A DNA stretch of 64,000 nt from Aspidiotus rigidus. Taxonomy: Eukaryota > Arthropoda > Insecta > Hemiptera > Diaspididae. Below the pieces are notes generated by a model. That model was not told the origin of the DNA and made no database searches. It saw only the letters and a list, made by a program, of their open reading frames with translations. The stretch lies in NCBI GenBank assembly GCA_035079385.1, contig JAVHKY010000004.1:14229001-14293000 (forward strand), in the 5' to 3' direction. Of this stretch, positions 1-10,640 are shown in pieces. A program made the position numbers and the translations under genes. Numbering within the stretch: position 1 is the stretch's first letter; each line of letters begins with the position of its first letter.

Positions 1-2130
1 TTCAAGTAATTTAAGATATAATAATTACGATAAATTTCGGTGACTGAAATATTTTAGAAATGTGTGAGATCAATGCTTTATTATGAATATTTGAAAGTTG
101 ATAAAAGAATCGTGGCTTCAATTTCAGTGACGTTAAGTATTTCGGCGAAGTTATCAAAGTATTATCATCGAAGTCGTCAGAAATATATTCTAATATTTTT
201 TTTTCTCTGTTTCTTATGGCCTCAAAACCGTACGTGGCATAAGTCGGTTAATGCGACCTCTTGTACACCTCAGAGGAAAAAATTTACAACCTTTGAAAAA
301 GTGGAGCAGATTTCAGACTGGGGAAACACTTTTGTTCCAAATTCATACGGAGTTGCGCAGGCAATTTCAAATGGCATACCGGAACCGTTTGAAATCCTGG
401 GTAACAACAAGTTGGTTACATTTTATATAGTGTCGCAAGGGAGTAAAGCGGGCCACACAATTCGAACTTGGTGCTGGATATTGAAAAAAAAAAAATTAAT
501 TCAGACTCGTATATCGATGTACTAATGCCGCGTTATGTAATGGAAATCGAGACGGAATTGATTATAATCTCGTATATTTTGTAAAATATCGAAGAAGGAG
601 AAAAGACACACAGATGAAGGGTACTCGTTTATCACGCGAAAAACTGGTACGATTACAGCTACTGTTTTTATTAATTGTTCTCCGCTAATTTCGCTCTCGA
701 ATGAGGCGATAGCCTTCGATTCGCGGCGACCTGGTGAATGACGGTGACTCTCTTGAAACGTAATGTAGATAGAATACCAATTGAGATTGCTGTATACGCA
801 CGTGTGCGAGTAGTTGGCAGTTTTCCTCGGAAAGAAAAGCAATCACATCTCTTAGAAAAAAGATGCACCGCAAAGGAAATGATCACTTCAACGTCGTGGA
901 AACTTTGTAAATTTACTAGTTCACCGTGTCGTTTCAGATGACACGCAAATCGAGATAATTTAATGCGTAATGCGGAAATACAAGAATTCTGCAGCGGAAA
1001 ACAAGAACGCAGCGCTCTTTTACTGTATATTATTTGTCATAAAAATTAATTTCATAAACTAATTCGCGCAACTTCGTACCCCAGACAATGATTTTAGCCT
1101 TTTGTAAAGCTGGCGCACACGCGGCAGGTCTAAATACGGTATTTATTCTTCATAGCTATCTCTTCTCGTGAAACTGAAAGCAAAGACTGTAGAAAAGATT
1201 TCACGGTACGAGGTTCCCAAATTATAATTAGAAACGTAGACGTACACAATTTCGTCCGGATTAAATTGTCTGGAAAACCGAATAGACCGACAACATTTCG
1301 AATGAATCACCTCTTCTGAGTCTAAAAGTACACGAAATTCGTGGACCAACAACAGAAATGAGATTGAAAATGCTGAGCAGTAAAAATATTTTAATAAAAC
1401 ACATCTCTTCCAAGGTCGTGTCCGCATTGATTTATCGCATACATCTGCTGGAGAAATACCATGGTCACTTCCTTTCTGCGAGAAATTACTCGATTCTCCA
1501 GAATAAACTCAACCACTGAGCTCTAAAGCTTCCACTTGAAATACGATTACGAATTCCCTCATCTTTGAAATGCAGATCTTTCTTTCAGCTCTGGAATATT
1601 GACAACGACATCACTACATGTACCTAATTTAGTTTCAGAAAAATAATACAGCACTACAGCAGCCAGAAAAAGCGCGTCTGAAGATATGTGCTCCATTTCT
1701 TTTCAGTATTCAACGGAAGTCCGTGATGTTAATTTACAGGGGCGTATTTAGAAGATGATTTTAGAAAAAGTCTCACCATTAAGTTTCCAAACAGCCAAGT
1801 AATATCGATCGGAGGGTCGCTTAAAAGATGGAACTAAGGAACATAATCGAAGAGACGGTTAAAGAATAGTAATCTAAGAATTTCCGTATTTTCGCGCAGC
1901 CTTTTTCTCGAAATTAGATTATTTCGTAAAGGCCGAATGAGTCCTTTTCACAGTTAATTTTCTTCATTACGAATTACGACATAAATTCTATAGACTATAC
2001 TCTACTTTCAATATTATAGAAATACTCTTTTTCTTTCCTTAATTACCTGGCCCAAAACCAACTATCGATTGAAATGAAGGGAAATTCTTGTATGCTCGTG
2101 AACGATAAACTCAAAACTCCCTATATACTC
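1..2130. other. Non-coding or unrecognised sequence
   Basis: No gene, repeat or RNA was recognised. A 153-codon plus-strand open frame lies at 64-525 (hydrophobic patch near its residue 45, then a Ser/Thr-rich half), but it resembles no family I know, has no obvious splice or codon signature, and may be chance in this AT-rich sequence. Confidence 0.5.
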
Positions 2131-2460
2131 CAGTAGAATTACAATGCATAAGTGCTTTGAAAAAAGAAATGTCCATCAAAGATTTTACTTTTTATGTGGT
2201 AAAAACCCATCACCCCCACCACTTGCGGAACCGCTTGAAAGGAGGGCTTATTTGGCACGTTTTTTCAATTTTTCTCGAAAAGTATGAGTTTTAGAGAAAA
2301 AAATACCTGAGTACAAAAAGATTCTCCATAAAATTTACCATCGAATAATGCCATCACTTACTCGGTTACGATAATTTGACGCTGTATAACAACGCGTGAA
2401 AATTTCCTGTTTTTAGAAAACGTCGGTTTTTCAAGTGTTTTTCTGATTTTCTTGAAAAAG
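2131..2460 (+). repeat. Left inverted arm of the old transposon
   Basis: Mirror of 5700-6082. Outer part (2131-2390) is well conserved; the inner part (2390-2460) is alignable but clearly diverged, which indicates an old insertion. Confidence 0.7.
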
Positions 2461-2753
2461 TTTGAGATTTAGAGGAAAAATATATCATTTCCAAAATATT
2501 ATCCTCAAGAATCATGTCTTTAGTGTTGTCCTGAACTGGACTAACATCAACTTCTGAGAAAATAATTTTGTAGTCGGCATAAATTAAACCGGAAGCTTCT
2601 TTCAAGCCGCTCCCAATACATCCTAAATATATGACAGAATCTGATGAAAACCTCATGATCGAATGACAGTTTCACTACACAAGATCTCTTTCGCTTTCAG
2701 AAAAAGAGGCAGATCAAAAGTGATGAAAGTTGTTTCCAACTTCAAGACTTTTT

Positions 2754-3896
2754 GGTGCTTTTCCAATATGCAGTCTACCCAACATATACTTAATAATGCA
2801 ATCTACATGTCATTCGATTCTTCACTATGCTCTTACGTGTATTTTATGACACCACGGGGACAGACGAAAAGGCTGTGACGTTTCTTCGTGATTACGATCT
2901 TCTAGACCAGGAGGGCGACGTGCCACCTTGTTTTAAGTGTGGCGGAGAAATGGTGACATCTAGGAAACGTGATCGGGGCGGCGTATTTCGGCCTGTCTTA
3001 CGGTGTCGTAAAAAAGGATGCCAGACAACTCGTTCGATAAGAACAAAAGATAATAATTTCTTCCATTACGTGGACGTCACCGGACGAGCCAAGGTCGACT
3101 TTAATTACAGGCTGGAATAGTAAAACCGGCAACTGCGCAGTAGGTGAAAATTTTATATGTAAAATGCCTCTCTCGCAAAAAATTCAAGTCAACCCTTTTA
3201 GCTATAAAATTTTAAGGGCAACAACTTTCATTCTCTCGAATTTTTCATGAAAATCTATATTTTTCTAGATATTTCCAATATTTTGTCCAACTCCCATGTA
3301 CGCCTGTGCTATGTTTCATCTACTGTGCTGTTGTCAAGTAAATCACTACTCCGGCCTGTCGTTAAAGTCGGCCAAGCTGGAGTTGACCGAAATCTCAGAA
3401 CTGGCTTCATTATTTTTTGTGATGGACTTTCCAATCGCAACAACGGAGACTTTGACCGGTAGGTCACACAGCACGATTGTTGACTGGTTCAATATGTGTC
3501 GGGAAGTGTGTTCTGCTAAAGTGCGTGCTCGTCCTCCGATGGTTGGGACACATTTTGATCCCATCCAAATAGATGAAGCGCGTTTTGCGGGAAGGCGGAA
3601 GTACCATCGGGGTCGGATGTTAGAAGGTGATCAATCAGCTGATTCTGAGGACAGCGAGGCAGAAGTAGCGAATCAGAGGAACCATGGTGGACGAATAGAC
3701 GACCCATGAATCTTTGGTCTGAAACAGGGATCTAATTATCGCTATTTTAGGGTTCAAAAACGAGACCAGACTACATCCCAATTTACTGATGCAGCTTGAG
3801 GTAGACTGCATATTAAACTCTTTCAGCTAGGTAGACCGCATACTGGAATGACACTTGACTGTAAAAATCAGGTAGACTGCATATTGGAATAGCACC
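2754..3896 (+). mobile_element. Merlin (IS1016-like) DNA transposon copy
   Basis: Terminal inverted repeats of 26 bp (2754-2779 and 3871-3896) match with one mismatch; each starts GGTGCT at its outer end. They are flanked by a perfect 8-bp target-site duplication, GACTTTTT, at 2746-2753 and 3897-3904, the size expected for Merlin. Inside is an ISXO2/IS1016-type transposase pseudogene. The right subterminal region carries two more copies of the terminal motif GGTAGAC(T/C)GCATA near 3800 and 3831, spaced 30-40 bp, possibly transposase-binding sites. Length 1143 bp. The near-perfect ends suggest it is much younger than the element it sits in. Confidence 0.88.
2827..3790 (+). pseudogene. Merlin transposase, inactivated
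   Basis: The 5' part (2827-3117) holds a Cys4 zinc ribbon, CFKCGGEM and then LRCRKKGCQTTRSI. After a probable intron, the second part (about 3336-3709) runs from a helical region (SLKSAKLELTEISELASLFF) to the ISXO2-like DDE core signature IDEARFAGRRKYHRGR at about 3568-3615. The conserved tryptophan of the following W-(V/I)-F-G motif is a TGA stop at 3707-3709; the frame then continues IFGLKQGSNYRYFRVQKRD and stops at about 3799, so the last third of the catalytic domain is missing. In Merlin this enzyme cuts and pastes the element. Not functional here. Confidence 0.8.
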
Positions 3897-4561
3897 GACT
3901 TTTTTCCATTGCAAAGGAAAGTGCGGACTTGATACAGTTTTTGTCATGAGCAGTTAGATCAATGAATGGAAGAAAAGGTACTTCAGATTTCTGGAACGTC
4001 ATGTTGTGGGTGATATTTTCCATAAATCCGTGCCATCCTCCCACTTTCATGTTGTTAACTTTTCCAAATAGCCAGGTAACATCATATAAGGATAACACTT
4101 CTCCTATTGGCTGAGTGTAATATTGCGCAATAATGAGTCCTTCAAACTCGAATCAAGGACAGAATTTGCCGTCCGAAGAGGAATCACAGACAACGTAGAA
4201 ATTTGACTTTTAGGAATCTCTTTCAATCGGCTCAATGGTGGAGACTCGAGTACGCACTTCTTTAGTGTAACAATTCGAATGCTCCCCAAAACGTGCATCG
4301 TATTATACCCATCTAAAAGTGATGAATTGAAATCGGCGTTGTCAAATACGTTTTATCTATAATACGATCACTAGAATTGCAAATTTCGGATAACTCGAAC
4401 GTGCGAATCTCGTCATATGAGACGCCAAATCCTGAATTGTAGAACAGATTCACCGCTTGTTTTGACGAAAACTGTCTATATATGTACACTGACGTACCTA
4501 AAAGAATGGGAGATTTAAAAGAACCATGTTGTAATGAACGAAATTCAAATACTTTCATATT

Positions 4562-4655
4562 ATCGTAACCGAAAGAGGGATGGCATTATTCGATGGTAAG
4601 AGAATCTTTTTGTACTCAGATATTTTTCCTCTAAATCTCGAACTTTCTAAGAAAT
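4562..4655 (+). repeat. Third partial copy of the transposon arm
   Basis: Matches 5805-5910 in the same orientation (TTATCGTAACCGA, GCATTATTCGATGGTAA, TTTTTGTACTCAG, CTCTAAATCTC) but lacks about 12 bases after GGTAA. Its internal position suggests duplication or a nested sister element. Confidence 0.6.
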
Positions 4656-4674
4656 TCAAGGAAGTCTAGACCTA

Positions 4675-5600
4675 GTATGAAGCTAGTCTAAAGAAGGCCT
4701 AGATCTACTACGAGCCCAGTATAATATAGCTCGAGTCTAAATTTTTCTTGACTCTTGAGCTATATTATGATAGAAGAGAGACTTCAAAAAATTTCGTCTT
4801 CCAAGCTACACAATAGGAGTCAAAATTTTTCTCTAGACTGAACACGGCGGACATATAATAGGAAAAGGAAAAAATTTGGACCTCCACACTATATATTTGA
4901 TAGGAGGGGACTTAGAAATAGTATGAAGGTAGTATTAAGAAGGCCTAGACCTACTATAAGCCCAGTATAATATAGTTTAAGAGTCTAAATATTTCTTGAA
5001 TCTCGAGCTATATATGATAGGAGAGGGGGCCTAAAATAATGTCGACCTCTAAGCTATAGGTATATGGTGGGAGGGGAACTTGCAAAAATTTCGACCTCAA
5101 ATTGAGAGTCTAAATTTCTCTTGACTCTCGAGCTATATTATGATAGAAGAGGGGGGGGGGGGCGGGGATTCGGAAATAGTATGAAGGTAGTAAAAAGAAG
5201 GCCTAGACCTACTATAAGCCTAGTATAATATAGCTCGAGTCTAAATTTTTCTTGACTCTTGAGCTATATTATGATAGAAGAGAGACTTCAAAAAATTTCA
5301 TCTTCCAAGCTACACAATAGGAGTCAAAATTTTTCTCTAGACTGAACACGGCGGATATATAATAGGAAAAGGAAAAAATTTGGACCTCCACACTATATAT
5401 TTGATAGGAGGGGACTTAGAAATAGTATGAAGGTAGTATTAAGAAGGCCTAGACCTACTATAAGCCCAGTATAATATAGTTCAAGAGTCTAAATATTTCT
5501 TGAATCTCGAGCTATATATGATAGGAGAGGGGGCCTAAAATAATGTCGACCTCTAAGCTATAGGTATATGGTAGGAGGGGAACTTGCAAAAATTTCGACC
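4675..5600. repeat. 504-bp tandem duplication of a minisatellite-like block
   Basis: Copy 1 (about 4675-5095) and copy 2 (about 5179-5599) differ at only a few sites and are offset by 504 bp (AACACGGCGG at 4841 and 5345). Each copy is itself built from variants of a unit with CTCGAGCTATAT(T)ATGATAG(A/G)AG, a G-rich step and AAATTTCGACCTC, the unit also arrayed at 22612-22967. A run of G with one C at 5149-5166 separates the copies. No coding potential. Confidence 0.8.
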
Positions 5601-5699
5601 TCAAAGCTATGTATAACAGGAGTCAAGATTTCTCTATGTTTTTCGCCGGACGACTCACCACGCACGTCAAATTTCTCAAATAACACCCCCCCCCCCATA

Positions 5700-6082
5700 A
5701 AACAGGTTTCCTGTTGAAAAATCTGAAAATTGTTGAGAAAAAACTTGAAAAATCGACAATTTTTGAAAACAGTAAATTTGCAGATATTGTTAAACAACGT
5801 CAAATTATCGTAACCGAGTAAGTGATAGCATTATTCGATGGTAAATTTTATGGAGAACCTTTTTGTACTCAGGTATTTTTTCTCTAAATCTCATACTTTT
5901 CGAGAAAAATTGAAAAAACCAAAAAACGTGCCAAATAAGCCCCCCTTTCAAGGGTTTCCACAAGTGGGGAGGTGATGGGTTTTTACCACATAACAAGGAC
6001 ACCAAGGCCAACACTTTTCAGCAATAAAATCTTTGATGGACTTTTTTTTTTTTCAAAGCACTTATTTATCGTAATTCTACTG
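5700..6082 (-). repeat. Right inverted arm of the old transposon
   Basis: Reverse-complement partner of 2131-2460. The apparent minus-strand reading frames at 5558-6014 are only translations of this repeat. A third, partial copy in the same orientation lies at 4562-4655. Confidence 0.7.
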
Positions 6083-6312
6083 TGCAATATCAATTTAAAA
6101 AATAATATATATTCTACCACTCCTTTTGAAATAGATAATTTATTTGTTGATATTGACATTTTATTGATTTTATTTGAATTATTATTTTTTTTATAATTTA
6201 TTAAATTAAAATAAAACAATTATAAATTGTAAATTATTTATACAAATAATTTCATTAAATTTTAAACATAAAAGTATAAATAAAGATATTAATTTTGGAG
6301 ATTAAAAAAAAA
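6083..6312. other. Extremely AT-rich spacer
   Basis: Almost entirely A and T, without a recognisable gene. It separates the old transposon from the Helitron-like end. Confidence 0.6.
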
Positions 6313-6345
6313 CTAGATGACCTGTGCTGCTCCGCAGCATTAGTA
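6313..6345 (-). mobile_element. Candidate Helitron 3' terminus
   Basis: On the minus strand the sequence reads a short hairpin, TGCTGCGGAGCAGCA (6-bp stem, 3-base loop), then eight bases (CAGGTCAT), then CTAG followed by T. Hairpin plus CTRR just upstream of a T is the standard Helitron 3' end. The element body would extend to higher coordinates, over the ~190-bp repeats. No Rep/helicase gene is present, so it would be non-autonomous; the 5' end was not found. Confidence 0.4.
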
Positions 6346-6399
6346 TAATTGGTGATATAATTCAACCATGACACCTGGATAAGAGGAATATATTATTAT

Positions 6400-6990
6400 A
6401 GGTGGAATATATCCACATAAGAAATGTAATTGGTGAAACCGCGTTTTAATGTTTTGGGAATTTGCAAGGGAGGCTAAGTTGATCAAGGAGTGATGGCGGG
6501 TCGGAGAGTATGAAAAATCAGCCCGACCTGTTCAGTTGAAGTCCCTGGCAAATTGGAAAAGGGGGTTCGTTTTCCTTTCACAAATATCCCCATAAGAAAT
6601 GTACAGGGAAAAATTGCGTTTCGATCTTTTGAAAATTTGTGAGGAAGGCGGAGTAAATTATTGAGTGACGGCGAATCTGTTAGTGAGAGGCATTCATTCA
6701 AAAAAAAAAAAAGATCAGTCTGATCTGTTTAGTTTGACGCTGGTAAACTGAATAAAATGGTTCGATTTCATCTAAAAAATACCTATATCCATAAGAAATG
6801 TACAGGGCAAAATCGAAAATTGAAGTCAGGGACGGGTCAGCCAATGTGTAATGGCTTATCTGTGGGTCGGAAGCATTTATTCAAAGGAAAGATCAGCCCA
6901 ATCTGTCCAGGGGAAATGTCTGGCGAATTTTATCAAGTTTTACTGAATTTTTTTCTGTATATATATATATAGATAGATAATATGTGAAAA
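6400..6990. repeat. Diverged ~190-bp tandem repeat, block A
   Basis: Three monomers, marked by CCATAAGAAATGTA at about 6412, 6589 and 6789 (spacings about 176 and 200 bp). Each has a following AAAATTGCG-like step, a GATGGCGG/GACGGCG step and CAGCCCGACCTGTTCAGTT or its variants. Ends in a short (TA)n/GATA tract near 6960-6980. Confidence 0.65.
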
Positions 6991-7029
6991 GCTCAGTTGA
7001 GGAAAATTCAAGAATGCCTTAAGTCGAGC

Positions 7030-7665
7030 GGCTGCTGATCCTTAATGGCTCAGCTGGTGTGCTAAATGAACAAATTAAAGAAACTGAAGCAAATTGGTTG
7101 AGTAGAACGGCTAGACGGACTGTCATAAAGTTATTTTTGAAAGTTTTTTCACATATTAAAAAAAAAAAGGATAGAAGATACCAATGTTCAAGTTCATGCC
7201 TCTCTCACTGCTGGATGAGTCAACATACGTACTATAGCTACTAAATAGGTACGCTTCTCGCGTTCAATCAACCGAATGTACGAAAAATTCCCCATAAAAA
7301 ATACATGGGGAGAGAACGCAAATGCGGGTATAAGTGGGGAACACCTGAAGTAAGGCACTAAGTAATGCTTGATGGCTAATCTAGAGGTCGTCCTGAGGAG
7401 AATAAGAAAAAAATGAAGCAAATCGGCCCAGTAGAACGGCCTGACGGACTGTCATTGCGTTCAACGAAATGTATGAAAAATTTCCCATAAGAAATACATG
7501 GGGAGAAAACGAAAATGCAGATAAGTGGCGAACATCTGAAGTGAGACACCAAGTAATGCTTGATGGCTAATCTAGAGGTTAATCTGAAGAGAATGAAAAA
7601 AAAATGAAGCAAATCCATCCAGTAGAACGCCCACACGAACTGTGAAAAGGATAGATCCAAAATTT
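7030..7665. repeat. ~190-bp tandem repeat, block B
   Basis: Two well-matched monomers and one partial one. Landmarks CCCATAA(G/A)AAATACATGGGG at 7291 and 7483 are 192 bp apart and are followed by AAGTAATGCTTGATGGCTAA and GTAGAACG(G/C)CC. The landmark is related to that of block A, so both blocks derive from one satellite-like family. The landmark is itself a short inverted repeat (CCCAT...ATGGG). Confidence 0.7.
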
Positions 7666-7689
7666 TTTTATATTTGGTCCTCACGTAAG

Positions 7690-9339
7690 AGCAGTGGTGA
7701 AATTTCCATTATGGTTTCGTAGTAAGGTAAGGTTGGTATAAGAAGAACGAAATCACTTACAGCAACCTGATATTTACACAAAAAATGTGCAGGAGAGAAG
7801 AATCTTAATTACAGAGTGTTCTCCAGGAAAGTTCTCTCTTTATGAAAAGAATTGATTTCCATGACGTCAACTGATGGACATTAATATTCATGGAGCAAGT
7901 CAAATGAAAAATGAAATTTTTTTGTCATCCCTGGATACAATGGTTTCGACGATAGTAAAAATACTTATAATTATCAAGAATAATAAAGAATTTCTTCCCC
8001 ACGTGCCGATCGTATAGCAATTATCTGCAGGCAGACAAGAAACGACAACATCAAGATGAAAACTTCATTGACGCATACCGTTTTGATTGACTTCGCATAC
8101 TTTTTCGTTCCGAGATATCAGTAAGAATGTTCGCGGTGGATGAACACGAAGAAAAAATTGAATAGAAAAAGAGGCGTAACGCATTAAAAATATGATTCAT
8201 TTACTACAAAACGCGCAGAAAGAAATTTAACAGCAATTTTCGCGCAATAAAACTTTATAATTCCTTTTCTCGAAAACTTTTCCGTTAGTTTCCGTATATC
8301 AAGGAGGCGTACATTTCTGCGAAAATTGAAGTTTGACCTCTTACTGCACGCAATTTAGTCGAGAATGTAATCTTTTTTTTGCAGAAATATTTTCTAAGAT
8401 TATACGACGCCGTCGTCGTGGTACGTAAATGCCACGAAATTCCTCTTCATCAGTTTTCGATCATCGCAAATGACGCGTCCACTTCCAAGAAAACACTAGA
8501 GTATACAACACAGGTTGTATCATCTGATAGTCGAATATTTTTTATTCGATAATGACAACAAAAAATGAATTCGCATCATACCGGGTTGTTTTGGCACAAG
8601 GCCGTAACTTCTTTTTGAAAAAATTACCAATCAAATATCATGCGCAACTTCGCGCGCGCGAAAAACTCATCCGAAGCCTATTTTTTATTCTTTATTAGGT
8701 CAACGTTACAAGAGTGACAACGTACGACAACCCGTCCTATCCAAAATCATTTAAAATTCATTTCTTTTTCGGTTTATTATAGCATTCGATACATGTATAC
8801 GTACCGATACGACAAAATTTATGCTCTACGTGTAGGTATACGACAGCACAACTTTCTACAACGGCATTATCTAATCTACTGATGCAGACCTGTTATTCAT
8901 TCCAATACGAAGACCATTTTTCGCTCGTGTGAACGCGGTTCTCGATTATGGTAAATACATTCGAGAAAGAAAAATTGTTGACGGTTCGATATCGTTTTAT
9001 CTTGAAAACGCATGTGTATCATATTATCGCGAGTGGGAGTACTACGAAGTTTACCCTTCACTTCACAAAAAACAGGGTTTTTCACAAAAAAATGGAACAT
9101 AATGAGAACGTATAATGGACCAGATGGTAGATTGAATGAACTCTCGAACACGAAATACGAAGATATGACTAAATTCTGATAAACATCCGTTCGTCTACAG
9201 CCGAGGCAGTGAAATAACATTCAAAATCCGAACAGAGACAACTCTCAGTCTTTACGTAGGTCAGAAATTAATTTACACTTCTTCAAAATAAACAATCACA
9301 AAGAGCATTTATTAGACGAAGCAGCTATCTGAATGGTAA
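7690..9339. other. Non-coding or unrecognised sequence
   Basis: AT-rich sequence with no gene, repeat array or RNA that I can support. The minus-strand open frame at 8897-9220 has no recognisable features. Confidence 0.5.
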
Positions 9340-10230
9340 CAAATGCCATCATTCAAGATATCATCATTCTTCCACCCAAAATTAGGAACAGATGAAAAAT
9401 TCAGAGGCATTGTATCTTTTGCAAGAGCAAAGGACCACTCGCTCCAGCTCCTGAGGCTAATCAGACACTATATTCTACATCGCAATCTTTCCTTTCTTCT
9501 AAATCCCCTGGTTGAGAGTCAACACATCTTTAATCCCATCGACTCCTTCCTTCCGCTCACCAGTTCATCGCAGATACTTCGACCCCTCTTCCACTGACTG
9601 GTACAATATCATCATCGAAGAAGCATATAGGTACCCTCCTTAATAGTATAAGGAACTCCTTCACTAACACACTCGGTGTCTCAACAACTGAGCTCTACAG
9701 TATGTCACGCAGTCAGCCTATCTCAATCCTCATATAAATTTTTCCTCATGGTGACTCGATCTAATCACGCTCCTATACAACTTTTCACACAAAAAGTCAC
9801 GATTTTGCTTCATTATCTTCCTCCACTCTCCTCCTTCCATCTTACGGTTCCAATGGTAACAAAGAAGTCTCACACCCGTAGTCAATTCGCAAGTAGACGC
9901 CAGCCTATTTTAATAGTCCAAACTTTGATCTCAGCACCTTCTTCGCACCTTGAAACATACGCCTTATTCTCCACCTTTTCACAATTCAAAAAAATTTTCT
10001 GGCGTAGCCAAATAAATAAAGAACATATTTCATGTCTATTATCATGTACATTCGTTTTTGCCAGTCACTTTCATATACTCGCTCCGCTCGTTCGCCCCCA
10101 ATCTTGGTCTAAAGTAAGTCTGGTATATTTTACGTTGAACTACTTAGCTCCCAGGGGAACATGTCCATATATAGGCCACTGTATGTTACCAGACCAATTC
10201 GTCCCCCTTCTCAACACTCTTCAGGTCTAG
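9340..10230 (+). pseudogene. Probable LINE (non-LTR retrotransposon) relic
   Basis: Pyrimidine-rich plus strand like the two clearer LINE relics in this window. In shifting frames it shows pieces in the order expected of a LINE RNase H domain: TTELYSM (about 9684), a strand-like FFLMVTRSNHAP (9735-9775) where the catalytic Asp-Ser pair should be, and LLPSYGSNGNKEV (about 9835-9870), which resembles the usual PSH-x-G-x-x-GNE motif. Numerous frame changes and lost catalytic residues show it is dead. The stretch around 9990-10130 recurs at 22268-22450. Confidence 0.4.
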
Positions 10231-10640
10231 TAAACGGACGTACGGAAGCAAATCCAGGAATCAGGAGGGAGAAAGGCTAACTTTATACTAACTTATTCGG
10301 CACTCTTCTTGAGGCACTTTAAGTCTAGTACAAAGGTAGACAAGACGTACGAGCGCAAAGTTAGGAATCAGACAGGTGAAAGGCCATAATATTTGTATAT
10401 AGTCAGAGAGAAAGGTTAGCTTCATACTAAATTATTCGCCTCCCTCCTTAAGGCACTTCAGGTATAACGGGAACATACAAGGAGAAGCCAGACGGACGTT
10501 CAGACACAAATTCAGGAATTAGGTAGGGGAGAAGTTGGTCAAAATTCTTCTAGGTGCCAAGGTCATGGTCGTACGGACGTACGGATACAAATTTCGGAAT
10601 TAGAGGAGGAGGTCAGAGCAAAGACATGAAAATCAAATTC
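10230..10640. repeat. Degenerate tandem repeat
   Basis: Three to four diverged copies with TAAACGGACGTACGGAAGC/GACGTACGGATAC, CAGGAATCAGG-like and GAGAAAGG(C/T)TA steps and an intervening TTATTCG-CTC-CTTGAGGCACTT step, spaced roughly 110-160 bp. May be the 3' tail of the adjoining LINE relic. Confidence 0.5.

Larger units (their letters stand above)
2400..4558 (-). pseudogene. Broken gene of the old transposon, unknown family
   Basis: Reading the minus strand in three shifted frames gives one continuous protein-like order: 4558-4313 (SFKSPILLGTSVYIYRQF), then from 4355 (DNADFNSSLLDGYNTMHVLG), then 4120-3905 (SLYDVTWLFGKVNNMKV and FLPFIDLTAHDKN), and, beyond the Merlin insertion, 2753-2590 (TFDLPLFLKAKEIL, then YLGCIGSGLKEASGL). 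From memory this order resembles a transposon-linked hypothetical protein seen in cnidarian and insect genomes (typical motifs: SPLLFGVALYVHRKYGS, FLPFI, GGFHLLMSFLGCIG); I cannot name its function. Frameshifts lie near 4345 and 4105, stops follow 2690, and Merlin splits the gene at 2746-3904. It is dead. Confidence 0.55.
2131..6082. mobile_element. Old DNA transposon with ~300-bp inverted arms
   Basis: The left end (from CAGTAGAATTAC at 2131) and the right end (ending GTAATTCTACTG at 6082) are inverted copies of each other. Both arms carry, in mirrored order, a CAAAGCACTTAT stretch, AAATCTTTGATGGAC, a GGGTTTTTACCACAT block, GTACTCAGGTATTTTTTCTC and CGATAATTTGACG. Inside is a broken minus-strand gene, a later Merlin insertion and a GC-poor tandem duplication. 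Without the Merlin copy the element would be about 2.8 kb. I found no clear target-site duplication, so the exact ends and superfamily are uncertain; the CAGT start recalls several DNA transposon groups but is not diagnostic. Confidence 0.6.

Noticed and set aside
64..525. 153-codon plus-strand open frame
   Set aside because: No motif, no splice context and low-complexity ends; kept only as a remark.
2366..2656. 96-codon minus-strand frame as an independent gene
   Set aside because: It is a piece of the older transposon's broken gene plus its left arm.
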